Positions 8,701 through 16,853 of a stretch of 64,000 bases of DNA are shown here, piece after piece. Position numbers and translations under genes: made by a program. The stretch comes from Actinomadura cremea (lineage in GTDB: Bacteria > Actinomycetota > Actinomycetes > Streptosporangiales > Streptosporangiaceae). Below the pieces are notes generated by a model that did not search any database, was not told where the DNA came from, and worked only from the letters and a program-made list of their open reading frames with translations. Within the stretch, counting starts at the first letter, position 1, and the number at the start of each line of letters is the position of its first letter. The stretch covers positions 1-64,000 of the forward strand of contig NZ_BMRF01000009.1 in NCBI RefSeq assembly GCF_014648495.1, given 5' to 3'.

Positions 8701-9462
8701 TCACTTCGGGGGGAACCGCAGAGCGCCGTCGAGCCGGATGACCTCGCCGTTGAGGTAGTCGTTCTCGCAGATGTGCTCGACGAGCGCCGCGTACTCGGGG
8801 GACTGCCCCATGCGGCGCGGATGCGGGACCTGCGGGCCCCAGTACGCCTCCAGCTTGTCGCCCGCCTTGCCGTAGGCGGGGGTGTTGAAGGTGCCGGGCG
8901 CGATGGTGACCACCCGGATCCCGAGCGGGGACAGGTCGCGCGCGGCGACGAGCGTCATGCCGACCACCCCGCCCTTGGCGGCCGCGTACGGGAGCTGCCC
9001 GATCTGCCCCTCGTACGCGGCGATCGAGGCGGTGTTGACGATGACGCCGCGCGAGCCGTCCGCGTCGTCCTGGCGGCCCATCGCGGCGGCGGCCAGGCGC
9101 ATCACGTTGAACACGCCGGTGAGGTACACGTCGATGGTCGTGCGGAACCCCGCGAGGTCGAGGGGGCTGCCGTCCCTGCCGACGAGCCGTCCGCCGGACG
9201 CCGGGCCGCCGTGGCAGTCGACCGAGACGCGCAGCGGGGCCGCGTCCGTGGCGGCGGCCAGCGCGGCCTCGACGTCGGCCTCCTCGGTGGCGTCGGTCCG
9301 CACGTACCGGACGCCCAGCTCGTCCTCGAGGGCCTTGCCCTTCTCGTCGGCGAGGTCGGCCACGACGACCTCGGCGCCGGCCGCGTGCAGGCGCCGCACG
9401 GTGGCCTCGCCCAGGCCGCCCGCGCCGCCGACCACGACCGCGGAGCTCCCGCTGATCTGCAT
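8701..9462 (-). CDS. SDR-family 3-hydroxyacyl-CoA dehydrogenase-like oxidoreductase
   Basis: This 253-residue classical short-chain dehydrogenase has the NAD-binding glycine motif GGAGGLGEA near the N-terminus, an acidic residue after the second strand (VVVADLADE) favouring NAD, an NTAS strand and the catalytic YAAAK. The IAPGTFNTP segment and overall pattern resemble type II 3-hydroxyacyl-CoA dehydrogenase (HSD17B10-like). It probably oxidises a 3-hydroxyacyl-CoA in the side-chain cycle. It is transcribed away from the ligase-thiolase operon, and the palindrome at 9502 lies in the shared promoter region, so both directions may be co-controlled. Confidence 0.87.
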   Translation of the reverse strand: MQISGSSAVVVGGAGGLGEATVRRLHAAGAEVVVADLADEKGKALEDELGVRYVRTDATEEADVEAALAAATDAAPLRVSVDCHGGPASGGRLVGRDGSPLDLAGFRTTIDVYLTGVFNVMRLAAAAMGRQDDADGSRGVIVNTASIAAYEGQIGQLPYAAAKGGVVGMTLVAARDLSPLGIRVVTIAPGTFNTPAYGKAGDKLEAYWGPQVPHPRRMGQSPEYAALVEHICENDYLNGEVIRLDGALRFPPK

Positions 9463-9501
9463 CAGTGGTCCCCTCTCTTGCTAATACGGATCTACCTGAG
9501 C

Positions 9502-9516
9502 GAGAATAGCATTCTC
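9502..9516. promoter_or_regulatory. GAGAAT palindromic operator (site 3), shared divergent promoter
   Basis: GAGAATAGCATTCTC has perfect arms. TTGCTA (9479-9484) lies 17 nt before CGAGAAT, so the left half-site may overlap the -10 of the plus-strand promoter. The site also lies 40 nt from the divergent SDR start. Confidence 0.77.
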
Positions 9517-10962
9517 ATGAATATAGCGATGATCCTGGAAATGGCGGTCTCGGCGGGCGACCGGGTGGCGGTGGCGGCGGACGGACGGTCGTTCACCGCC
9601 TCCGAGCTCCTGCGCCTCGCCCACTCCGCGGCGCATCGGTTCCGGAAGTATCCGGCCGTTCTCTACCTGGGCTCCAACCACCTCGCCTACCCCGTCGCAC
9701 TGTTCGGGGCCGCGGTGGCGGGCGTCCCGTTCGTCCCCCTCAACTACCGGCTCGGCGAGGAGCAGCTGCGGAGCCTGCGGGACCGGCACCCCGGTGCCCT
9801 GGTGCTCCGGGCGGACGATCTCGACGGCTTCCTCGACGGGCTGCTCGACGCGGCGGACCCGCCGCCCGGCGAGGAGATCGACGTGCTGCCGGACGGCGAC
9901 GAGGTCGCCGTCCTGCTCTACACCAGCGGGACGACCTCGGCGCCGAAGGCGGCGGTGCTGCGGCACCGGCACCTGCTGGCGTACGTGATGAACACCCTCG
10001 AGTTCGCGTCCGCCGGGGAGCCGGACGCCGCGCTCGTCGCCGTCCCGCCCTACCACATCGCCGGGCTGGCGAACCTGCTGACGAACATCTACACCGGGCG
10101 CCGCGTCGTCTACATGGCGAGGTTCGACGCGACGCGGTGGCTCGCGACCGTCCGGCGGGAGGGGGTCACGCACGCCCTCGTCGTCCCGACGATGCTCGCG
10201 CGGATCGTGGCCGAGGTCCAGGGCGACGACGCCGGGACGCCCACCCTGCGCACCCTCGCCTACGGCGGCGCGCGGACGCCGCGTCCCGTCCTGGAGCGGG
10301 CCCTGCGGGTCTTCTCGAGCACCGGGTTCGTCAACGCCTACGGGCTGACGGAGACGGCCTCCTCGGTCGCGGTCCTCGGGCCGAACGACCACCGCAAGGC
10401 GCTCGCCTCCGACGACCCCGCCGTGCGGGCGCGGCTGGAGTCGGTCGGCCGGGCCGTGCCGGGCGTGGAGTTCCAGATCCGCCGCGAGGACGGCGAGCCC
10501 GCCGCGGCGGGGGAGACCGGGCTGGTGTTCGTCCGCGGCGACCAGATCGCCGGCGAGTACGGCGGCGGCACGGTGCTGGACGCCGGCGGCTGGTTCGCCA
10601 CCCGCGACCGGGGGCGGCTCGACGACGGCGGCTACCTGTTCATCGAGGGCCGCGCCGACGACACCATCATCCGGGGCGGCGAGAACATCGCCCCCGCCGA
10701 GATCGAGGACGTCCTGCTCGGCCATCCGGGGATCACCGAGGTCGCCGTCGTCGGCCCGCCCGACCCCGAGTGGGGCCAGCGGATCGTCGCCGTCGTCGTC
10801 GGCCGGGGCGACCCCGAGGAGATCCGGCGGTGGGCGAAGGAGCGGCTGCGCTCGTCCAAGACGCCCGACGCGATCGTCTTCCGCGCGGAGCTGCCGAAGA
10901 CCGACACTGGAAAGATCCTCCGCCGCACCCTGCTGGCCGACCTGGAGTCCGCACATGCCTGA
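9517..10962 (+). CDS. AMP-dependent acyl-CoA synthetase
   Basis: This class I adenylate-forming enzyme has the loop YTSGTTSAPKA at about 136-144, YGLTETAS, RDRGRLDDGGYL, GRADDTIIRGGENIAPAEIED and the terminal catalytic lysine in KTDTGKILRR. From ATG 9517 it has 481 residues. In-frame ATG codons at 9529 and 9541 are alternatives, because operator site 3 directly abuts 9517; 9541 follows a GGAA. It should form an acyl-CoA thioester, probably of a different chain or ring intermediate than the 4424 ligase. It overlaps the thiolase start by 8 nt and heads a ligase-thiolase-MeaB operon. Confidence 0.87.
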   Translation: MNIAMILEMAVSAGDRVAVAADGRSFTASELLRLAHSAAHRFRKYPAVLYLGSNHLAYPVALFGAAVAGVPFVPLNYRLGEEQLRSLRDRHPGALVLRADDLDGFLDGLLDAADPPPGEEIDVLPDGDEVAVLLYTSGTTSAPKAAVLRHRHLLAYVMNTLEFASAGEPDAALVAVPPYHIAGLANLLTNIYTGRRVVYMARFDATRWLATVRREGVTHALVVPTMLARIVAEVQGDDAGTPTLRTLAYGGARTPRPVLERALRVFSSTGFVNAYGLTETASSVAVLGPNDHRKALASDDPAVRARLESVGRAVPGVEFQIRREDGEPAAAGETGLVFVRGDQIAGEYGGGTVLDAGGWFATRDRGRLDDGGYLFIEGRADDTIIRGGENIAPAEIEDVLLGHPGITEVAVVGPPDPEWGQRIVAVVVGRGDPEEIRRWAKERLRSSKTPDAIVFRAELPKTDTGKILRRTLLADLESAHA

Positions 10963-12118
10963 GACCGCCCCCGAAGCCGTCATCGTGTCCGCCCTGCGCA
11001 CCCCCATCGGGACCGCCTTCAAGGGGACCCTGCGCGACACCACCGCCTTCGACCTGGCCCACCACGTCGTCGCCCGCGCCGCGTCCGGGCTGGACCCCGA
11101 GCTGATCGACGACGTGATCCTCGCCGAGGGCCTCTACGGCGGCGGCGTCGTGGCCCGGCACGCCGCGCTGACGGCCGGCCTCACCGACGTCCCGGGCCTC
11201 GCCCAGAACCGGCACTGCGCCGCCGGGCAGGCCGCCGTGCAGAGCGCCGCCGCGAGCATCCGCGCCGGGATGGACGACCTGATCATCGCGGGCGGCGTGA
11301 ACTCGGCGTCGACCTCGCCGAAGTCGTCGTTCCGGGTGGACGGGGAGTGGACCGACTGGTTCCCGCCCACCCACCCCGACCGGCCGGACGCCCCCAACCG
11401 CGACATGTCGATCACCGTCGGCTGGAACGCGGCCGTCGAGGCGGGCGTGTCCCGGGAGGAGATGGACGCGTGGGCGCTGCGCTCGCACCGCAACGCCGTC
11501 CGCGCCATCGACGAGGGACGGTTCGACGCGGAGATCGTCCCGATCGAGACGCCGCACGGGACGTTCGCCGTCGACGAGCACCCGCGCCGCGACACCACGC
11601 TCGAGAAGCTCGCCGCGCTGAAGCCGCTGCACCCCGAGATCGAGGGGTTCAGCATCACCGCGGGCAACGCCTGCGGGGCCAACGACGGCGCCGCCGCGCT
11701 CGTCGTCGCGGGCGGCCGGTTCGCGCGCCAGCACGGGCTGCCCGCGCTGGCGACCGTCCGCTCCTGGGCGTCGGTCGGCATCGACCCGAGGATCACCGGG
11801 CTCGCCCCGGTGAAGGCGATCCCCAAGGCGCTGGCCCGCGCCGGGATGAAGCCCGCGGACGTGGACGTGTTCGAGATCAACGAGGCGTTCGCGGCGATGT
11901 GCGTCGCGACCGTCGGGCGGCTCGGCCTCGACCCGGACCGGGTGAACGTCAACGGCAGCGGCTGCTCGCTCGGCCACCCCGTCGCCGCGACCGGCGCGCG
12001 GATGCTGGTCACGCTGGTGCACGAGCTGCGCCGCCGGGGCGGCGGCGTCGGCGTCGCCGCGATGTGCGCGGGCGGCGGGATGGGCTCGGCCACCGTCATC
12101 GAGGTCCCCGCCCCGTGA
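10955..12118 (+). CDS. Thiolase (acyl-CoA acetyltransferase)
   Basis: The 387-residue protein has the acyl-accepting cysteine C88 (NRHCAAGQAAV), the NEAFA motif (INEAFAAM), the catalytic histidine loop NGSGCSLGHPVAATGARM and the proton-relay cysteine in CAGGGMG. All thiolase residues are present, so it should be active in thiolytic release of acetyl- or propionyl-CoA. It lies between an acyl-CoA ligase and the mutase chaperone. Propionyl-CoA or a branched acyl-CoA released here may feed the mutase (inference). Confidence 0.92.
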   Translation: MPETAPEAVIVSALRTPIGTAFKGTLRDTTAFDLAHHVVARAASGLDPELIDDVILAEGLYGGGVVARHAALTAGLTDVPGLAQNRHCAAGQAAVQSAAASIRAGMDDLIIAGGVNSASTSPKSSFRVDGEWTDWFPPTHPDRPDAPNRDMSITVGWNAAVEAGVSREEMDAWALRSHRNAVRAIDEGRFDAEIVPIETPHGTFAVDEHPRRDTTLEKLAALKPLHPEIEGFSITAGNACGANDGAAALVVAGGRFARQHGLPALATVRSWASVGIDPRITGLAPVKAIPKALARAGMKPADVDVFEINEAFAAMCVATVGRLGLDPDRVNVNGSGCSLGHPVAATGARMLVTLVHELRRRGGGVGVAAMCAGGGMGSATVIEVPAP

Positions 12119-13134
12119 CGGACGTCTCCGTGACGGGCCGGTCCGGGACGGACGTGCGCGGGCTGGTCGCCGCGGCCCGCCGCGGGTCGCCCCGCGCGGC
12201 GGGCCGGCTGCTGAGCCTGGTCGAGGGGGAGCGCCGGGACGAGGTCCTCGCCGCCCTCGACGGCGACGCCGCCGGTACCGCCGCCGGTACCGGCGCGGCG
12301 GCGGCCCCGGTCCCCGCTCCAGCCTCCGGAGCGGGGACCGCCCGGGTCGTCGGGCTGACCGGCCCGCCCGGCGCGGGCAAGTCGACGACCGCCGCCGCGC
12401 TCGTCGGGGCCTACCGCGAGCGCGGCCTGCGGGTCGCGGTGCTCGCGGTCGACCCGTCCTCCCCCTACAGCGGCGGCGCGCTGCTCGGCGACCGGATCCG
12501 GATGGCCGCGCACACCGCCGACCCCGGCGTGCTCATCCGCTCGCTGGCGACGCGCGGCCACCTGGGCGGCCTGGCGGCCGCCGTGCCGGCGGCCGTCCGG
12601 CTGCTGACCGCCCTGTCGTTCGACCTGATCCTGGTGGAGACGGTCGGCGTCGGGCAGTCCGAGATCGAGGTCGCCGCCGTCGCCGATCCCACCGTCGTCG
12701 TCCTCACGCCCGGGGCCGGGGACGCCGTCCAGGCGGCGAAGGCCGGGCTGCTGGAGGTCGCCGACCTGCTGGTGGTCAACAAGGCGGACCGCGACGGAGC
12801 CGCCCGGACCGTCCGCGACCTCCGGATCGAGACCGGCGCTCCCGTGCTCACCCTCGTCGCGCAGGAGGGGAAGGGACTGCCCGAGCTGGTCGAGGCGATC
12901 GACGCCCACCACCGGGCCGACACCGTGGAGCGGCGGACGTCCCGGGCGCGCGCGCAGATCCTCTCGCTGGCCCACACGCGCCTGCGCGCCCATCCCGAAC
13001 TCGCCCGGCTCGCCGCCGCGGTGGCCGCCGGCGACCGCGACGCCTACACGGCGGCCGACCTGCTCCTCCGCCGGTCCCGCGAGCCCGGCGGTACGGCGGA
13101 GGAGCAGGAGTCCTCGGGGCCGCTCAGTCCTTGA
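12115..13134 (+). CDS. meaB: MeaB/ArgK-type G-protein chaperone of B12-dependent mutase
   Basis: This 339-residue P-loop GTPase has GLTGPPGAGKST at about 81-91, the strand VAVLAVDPSSPYSGGALLGDRIRM typical of MeaB, the switch ETVGVGQSE and the base-specificity motif NKAD. MeaB proteins load adenosylcobalamin and protect acyl-CoA mutases from inactivation; this one presumably serves the 347-2319 mutase about 10 kb away. It starts with GTG overlapping the thiolase stop (GTGA). An Ala/Pro-rich low-complexity insert at about 52-75 separates the N-terminal helices from the G domain. Its 3' end overlaps that of the convergent thioesterase gene by 11 nt. Confidence 0.92.
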   Translation: MTDVSVTGRSGTDVRGLVAAARRGSPRAAGRLLSLVEGERRDEVLAALDGDAAGTAAGTGAAAAPVPAPASGAGTARVVGLTGPPGAGKSTTAAALVGAYRERGLRVAVLAVDPSSPYSGGALLGDRIRMAAHTADPGVLIRSLATRGHLGGLAAAVPAAVRLLTALSFDLILVETVGVGQSEIEVAAVADPTVVVLTPGAGDAVQAAKAGLLEVADLLVVNKADRDGAARTVRDLRIETGAPVLTLVAQEGKGLPELVEAIDAHHRADTVERRTSRARAQILSLAHTRLRAHPELARLAAAVAAGDRDAYTAADLLLRRSREPGGTAEEQESSGPLSP

Positions 13135-13963
13135 GGCGCAGCAGGGCCTCCTGCGCGTAGGAGGCGACGAGCGAGCCGTCCGCGGTGAGGACGTCGCCCC
13201 GGCCGAAGCAGCGGCCGTGCGCGAGGATCGGGCTGTGCTGGCGCAGCAGCAGCCAGTCGTCGGTGCGGAACGGCCGGTGGAACCAGAGGCTGTGCGAGGT
13301 GACGGCCGACGCGAACGCCTTCCCCGCGTCGTTCTGGGACACGCCGTCGAGCGCGCGCAGCGCCGTGCCGATGAGCGTGAGGTCGGTGGCGTAGGCGGCC
13401 AGGGCGGGCGCCAGCTCGGGGGCGACGGCCGGGGTGCGCATCCACAGCTCGTACTCGGGCGGCCCGGCGGCGCGGGCGTCCAGCTCGCCGGACGAGCGGG
13501 TCTCCCACGGCAGCAGGTCGAGCTTCACCTCCCGCTCGGCGCCGGGGAGCGGCGGGAGGCCGGGGACGGACTGGTGCTCGGCGCCGTCCTCGCGGGCGTG
13601 CAGGGACACCGACGCGGTGGCGATCACGCCGGGCTCCTGCCGGGCGGTGATCGTCACCGTCGCGAACGCCCGGCCCTCGTGGTGGCGCTCGACCTCGTAC
13701 CGGACGGGCTCGTCCGAGCCGCCCGCGCGGGGGAACAGCACGTGCAGGGACTTGACGGCCTTGTCCGGGCAGGCGGCGGCGGCCGCCAGGACGAACTGGG
13801 CGAGGAGCTGGCCGCCGAACAGCCGGTGGTAGGTCAGCCGCTGGTTGCGTCCGGTGAAGCGCGCGGTCGTGGAGCCGGGGGCGCCGTCCGGGGCCGGCCC
13901 GGGGCCGTCCAGGTCCAGGCAGGCGAGCAGGTCGCTCCACGGATCGGTCACGGAAGTGGGCAT
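13124..13963 (-). CDS. TesB-like acyl-CoA thioesterase (double hot-dog), altered catalytic residues
   Basis: The 279-residue length and the motifs RLFGGQLLAQ, HVLFPRAG and TSHSLWFHRPFR identify the type II acyl-CoA thioesterase family. Aligned to E. coli TesB, catalytic Asp204 falls on S223 and Thr228 on P245, while Gln278 is kept as Q271. Activity as a standard thioesterase is therefore uncertain. In the island it could release free CoA from stalled esters or act in another hot-dog reaction. Operator site 4 lies 32 nt upstream of its ATG. Confidence 0.82.
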   Translation of the reverse strand: MPTSVTDPWSDLLACLDLDGPGPAPDGAPGSTTARFTGRNQRLTYHRLFGGQLLAQFVLAAAAACPDKAVKSLHVLFPRAGGSDEPVRYEVERHHEGRAFATVTITARQEPGVIATASVSLHAREDGAEHQSVPGLPPLPGAEREVKLDLLPWETRSSGELDARAAGPPEYELWMRTPAVAPELAPALAAYATDLTLIGTALRALDGVSQNDAGKAFASAVTSHSLWFHRPFRTDDWLLLRQHSPILAHGRCFGRGDVLTADGSLVASYAQEALLRLKD

Positions 13964-13994
13964 GCCACTAGTGTAAATCAGATGACCGATCTAT

Positions 13995-14009
13995 GAGAAT
14001 GCTGTTCTC
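13995..14009. promoter_or_regulatory. GAGAAT palindromic operator (site 4)
   Basis: GAGAATGCTGTTCTC has one mismatch in the right arm. It lies between the end of the TetR gene (14014) and the start of the thioesterase gene (13963), both on the minus strand, so it is placed to control the thioesterase. Confidence 0.7.
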
Positions 14010-14013
14010 GGAA

Positions 14014-14691
14014 TCAGGCGGCGACCGCGCCGAATCCCGTCGAGCAGAACTCCCACAGCTCGTCGGCCGTGATGGGGTGCGCGTCCTCGTCGACCGGGGT
14101 GCCGTGCGCGATGAACATCACCGTCTGCATCACCAGCGCCGCCGCCCGCCGGGGCTTGACGTCCGGCCGCAGCCGCCCGGCCGCCTCCACCTGCTCCAGC
14201 AGCTCGGTGAACAGCGTCAGCAGCGGCGTGTGGGCCGACTTCACCTCGGTCGGGTGGGAGACCAGCAGCTGCGGCGCGAAGTCGGTGAACAGCGGACGCT
14301 GCGCCGCCGGGTCGGGGCGCGACAGCTCGAACAGCAGCTGCACGGCCACCTTGAGGCGCTCCATCGGGTCGGCCTGCCCGCCCGCGGCCGCGCGGATCTG
14401 CTCGGTGGAGCGCCGCAGGGCGTCCTCGAACAGGGCGAGGAGCAGCTCGTGCTTACCGTCGAAGTGCTGGTAGAAGCTCCGCAGCGACTGGCGGGAGCGA
14501 TCCACGACCTCCTGCACGGTGAAGTCGGTGCTGCCCTTCTCCGAGATGATCGCCTGCGCCGCGTCGAGGAAGCGCTCCACCCGCTGCTCGGCGCGCAGCC
14601 GCGCCGCCTTGGTGGAGCGCTCGACCGCGCGGTCCTTCCAGGCCGGCCGGTGGGTCGGCGTGTCCGCCGTCGAATCCGTCTTCTGCACCAT
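14014..14691 (-). CDS. TetR-family transcriptional regulator
   Basis: The 225-residue protein has a charged N-terminal extension and then the TetR helix-turn-helix (FLDAAQAIISEKG, FTVQEVVDRSRQSLRSFYQHFDGKHELL) at about 40-85, followed by an all-helical ligand domain. It is preceded by its own palindrome (TACTGTACGGTA, 14703-14714) rather than a GAGAAT site, so it may autoregulate through a different motif. It lies just upstream of the thioesterase gene and operator site 4. It is one candidate for the island regulator, but the evidence is positional only. Its ligand would plausibly be an acyl-CoA. Confidence 0.88.
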   Translation of the reverse strand: MVQKTDSTADTPTHRPAWKDRAVERSTKAARLRAEQRVERFLDAAQAIISEKGSTDFTVQEVVDRSRQSLRSFYQHFDGKHELLLALFEDALRRSTEQIRAAAGGQADPMERLKVAVQLLFELSRPDPAAQRPLFTDFAPQLLVSHPTEVKSAHTPLLTLFTELLEQVEAAGRLRPDVKPRRAAALVMQTVMFIAHGTPVDEDAHPITADELWEFCSTGFGAVAA

Positions 14692-14702
14692 GAGTAGAAC
14701 CT

Positions 14703-14714
14703 TACTGTACGGTA
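14703..14714. promoter_or_regulatory. Palindrome before the TetR gene
   Basis: TACTGTACGGTA is symmetric at 10 of 12 positions (TAC-N-GTAC-N-GTA). It lies 12 nt upstream of the TetR start codon, a typical position for an autoregulatory TetR operator. Confidence 0.45.
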
Positions 14715-14764
14715 GCGGCAGTCGCCGGTACCGGCACCGCACTACGGCGCGCACGGCAACGAGA

Positions 14765-14795
14765 CTATGACTTCCCTAACTCAAGAGTGTCATAG
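14765..14795. promoter_or_regulatory. Inverted repeat CTATGAC-N17-GTCATAG
   Basis: Perfect 7-bp arms at 14765-14771 and 14789-14795 flank an AT-richer 17-nt spacer. The repeat lies between the stop of the 14822 dehydrogenase gene and the TetR promoter. It is too AT-rich for a usual terminator here. It may be a second operator or upstream promoter element. Confidence 0.35.
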
Positions 14796-14821
14796 CCTGA
14801 CCTTCTGCGTCGCGTTACCGC

Positions 14822-15703
14822 TCACAGTTCGACGAGTCGCCGCGCCGTTCCCTCCGTGCGCAGGATACGGCCCGCCTCCCGGGTCAGCTCCCGGGAGCCG
14901 CCGAGCAGCCCGTCCAGGACGAGCGCGCGCCGCACGTGCCGGTGCAGTTCGTGCTCCTCGGTGAACCCGATCCCGCCGAGCACCTGCTGGCAGTGCCGGG
15001 CCGCCGCCAGCGCCGCCCGTCCGGCCGCCGCCTTGCCGAGCAGCGCCGCCAGGTCCGCGTCGGCCGGGTCGTGCGGGGCGGCGAGCGCCGCCTCCGCGCC
15101 GTCCAGCGCGACCAGGGTCTCGGCGAGCCGGTGCCGGACGGCCTGGAACGAGGCGATCGGGCGGCCGAACTGCGCGCGGTCGAGCGCGTGCTCGCGGGCG
15201 AGCCGCAGCATGGCCCGTCCGGTGCCGACCAGCCACCAGCCGAGCGCCCGCCGCCCCGCCGCGAGCGGGACCGGCCCGCCGTCCGGGACGGTGCGCAGCG
15301 GCAGGTCGCCGTCGAGCAGGTCGCCGCCCGCACCCGTGTCCGCGCCCGTGTTCGCGCCCGTGCCGCCGGGGGCGCGGTCCCAGACGATCCACCGGCCGCC
15401 CGCGTACGGCAGCGCCGGCGGCGCGTCCCCGAGAGGGCGTCCCGCCTCGCCGAGCACGACGTCGTTCAGCACCGACGCGTGCGCGCCGGTCTCGCCGAGC
15501 AGCCCGAAGACGAGCGGGACGGCGACGTCCGGGGCCGCCGCCAGCAGTTCGGGCCAGCCGAGCCCCGCCAGGGCGTCGTCGAGCGCGGGCCCCGACGCCG
15601 CCGCCATCGTCGCGCGCAGCGCGTCGGCGAGCATCTCCCGCTCGGCCGTGTCCATCGCGGCCGTACCGTCCATCGCGGCCGTGCCCTTCTCGGGGGACTC
15701 CAT
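14822..15703 (-). CDS. Acyl-CoA dehydrogenase, short subunit of a second heteromeric pair
   Basis: This 293-residue member is well below family length. The C-terminal half carries AREHALDRAQFGRPIASFQAVRHRLAE and QQVLGGIGFTEEHELHRHVRRAL, which form FAD contacts. The N-terminal half is Ala-rich and divergent. The protein begins with a short duplicated stretch (GTAAMD twice). Its ATG lies one base after the stop of the 382-residue dehydrogenase gene, so the two are coupled and probably form an alpha2beta2 enzyme. It is the last gene of the minus-strand Rieske operon. Confidence 0.85.
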   Translation of the reverse strand: MESPEKGTAAMDGTAAMDTAEREMLADALRATMAAASGPALDDALAGLGWPELLAAAPDVAVPLVFGLLGETGAHASVLNDVVLGEAGRPLGDAPPALPYAGGRWIVWDRAPGGTGANTGADTGAGGDLLDGDLPLRTVPDGGPVPLAAGRRALGWWLVGTGRAMLRLAREHALDRAQFGRPIASFQAVRHRLAETLVALDGAEAALAAPHDPADADLAALLGKAAAGRAALAAARHCQQVLGGIGFTEEHELHRHVRRALVLDGLLGGSRELTREAGRILRTEGTARRLVEL

Positions 15704-15704
15704 G

Positions 15705-16853
15705 TCATTCCTTCCCCAGGTCGAGGAGACGGCGGGCGATGATGTTGCGCTGGATCTCGGCGGTGCCGCCGTAGATGGTGGCGGCCCGCGAGTACAGGTA
15801 GTCCGAGCGCCACGGCGTCTCGTCCAGTTCCAGGACGCCGGGCAGCAGGTCCCGGGCGGTGTCGAACAGGTGCTGCTCGGCGGTGGCCAGCAGCACCTTG
15901 TCGACCGAGGTCTCCGGGCCGAGCCGGGCGCCGTCCGCGAGCCGCCGCTGCGTCCCGTGGGAGCGGCAGCGGACGGTGTGCAGCGCGAGGTACGCGGCGC
16001 CGAGCGCGGCGTCGTCGGTCTCGGCCGTCTCGGCCGCGAGCCGGTCCAGCCGCGAGTACAGGTGCGCGATCCGGTGCCAGAAGCAGGTCGACCGCTCGTG
16101 CGGGAGCAGGTCCATCGCCAGCCGCCAGCCGTCGCCGGGACGGCCCAGCATGCGGGCGCCCGGGACGACGACGTCGTCGAAGAACACCTCGGCGAACTCG
16201 TCGACGCCGTGCATGGTGCGCAGCGGCCGGACCGTGATGCCGGGGGAGTCCATGTCGAGGAAGAACGCGGTGATCCCGGCGTGGCCGGGCGCGGTGCGGG
16301 TGAGCAGGACGCACCGCTCCGCGAACTGGGCGAGGCTCGTCCACACCTTCTGCCCGTTGATCACCCAGTCGTCGCCGCGGGGCTCCGCCCGGGTCGACAG
16401 CGACGCGAGGTCGCTGCCGGACCCGGGCTCGGAGAACCCCTGGCACCACTGCTCGTCGCCGTTCAGCAGCCGCGGCACCATCTGCGCGGCCAGCTCCGGC
16501 GGGGCGTAGGAGATCATCGTCGGGGCGAGGACCTCGATCATCGAGTAGATGCCCGGTTCGGCCAGGTCGCGGGTGGCGACCTCCTCGCCGAGCACCGCCC
16601 GCAGCACGGCCGGCCCGCCGAGGCCGCCCACCTCGGCCGGCCAGCCGTACCGCATCCAGCCCGCGTCGTAGAGGGCGCGGCGGACACGGCCGAGGTGCGC
16701 GACCTGCCCGTCGAACGTCAGGCCCGGGGCGGGGGAAAGGTCGTTGGCGTCGAGCCAGGCCCGCACCCCCGCCCGGAACTCCGCGACGTCCGTTCCCGCG
16801 ACGTCCGTTCCCGCGGTGCCGGTCTCCGCGGTGCCCGTGTCCGCGGTGCTCAT
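15705..16853 (-). CDS. Acyl-CoA dehydrogenase, long subunit of a second heteromeric pair
   Basis: The 382-residue dehydrogenase has WPAEVGGLGG, the FAD loop GFSEPGSGSDLASL, KVWTSLAQFAERCVLL and the C-terminal YGGTAEIQRNIIARRLLDLG; the medium-chain-type catalytic Glu position is Gly. The first 25 residues are a low-complexity run built from TGTA and GTDVA units, mirrored by tandem repeats in the DNA near 16790-16850. Its start overlaps the stop of the SnoaL-like gene (ATGA). With the 293-residue partner downstream it forms the second alpha2beta2 pair of the island. Confidence 0.87.
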   Translation of the reverse strand: MSTADTGTAETGTAGTDVAGTDVAEFRAGVRAWLDANDLSPAPGLTFDGQVAHLGRVRRALYDAGWMRYGWPAEVGGLGGPAVLRAVLGEEVATRDLAEPGIYSMIEVLAPTMISYAPPELAAQMVPRLLNGDEQWCQGFSEPGSGSDLASLSTRAEPRGDDWVINGQKVWTSLAQFAERCVLLTRTAPGHAGITAFFLDMDSPGITVRPLRTMHGVDEFAEVFFDDVVVPGARMLGRPGDGWRLAMDLLPHERSTCFWHRIAHLYSRLDRLAAETAETDDAALGAAYLALHTVRCRSHGTQRRLADGARLGPETSVDKVLLATAEQHLFDTARDLLPGVLELDETPWRSDYLYSRAATIYGGTAEIQRNIIARRLLDLGKE

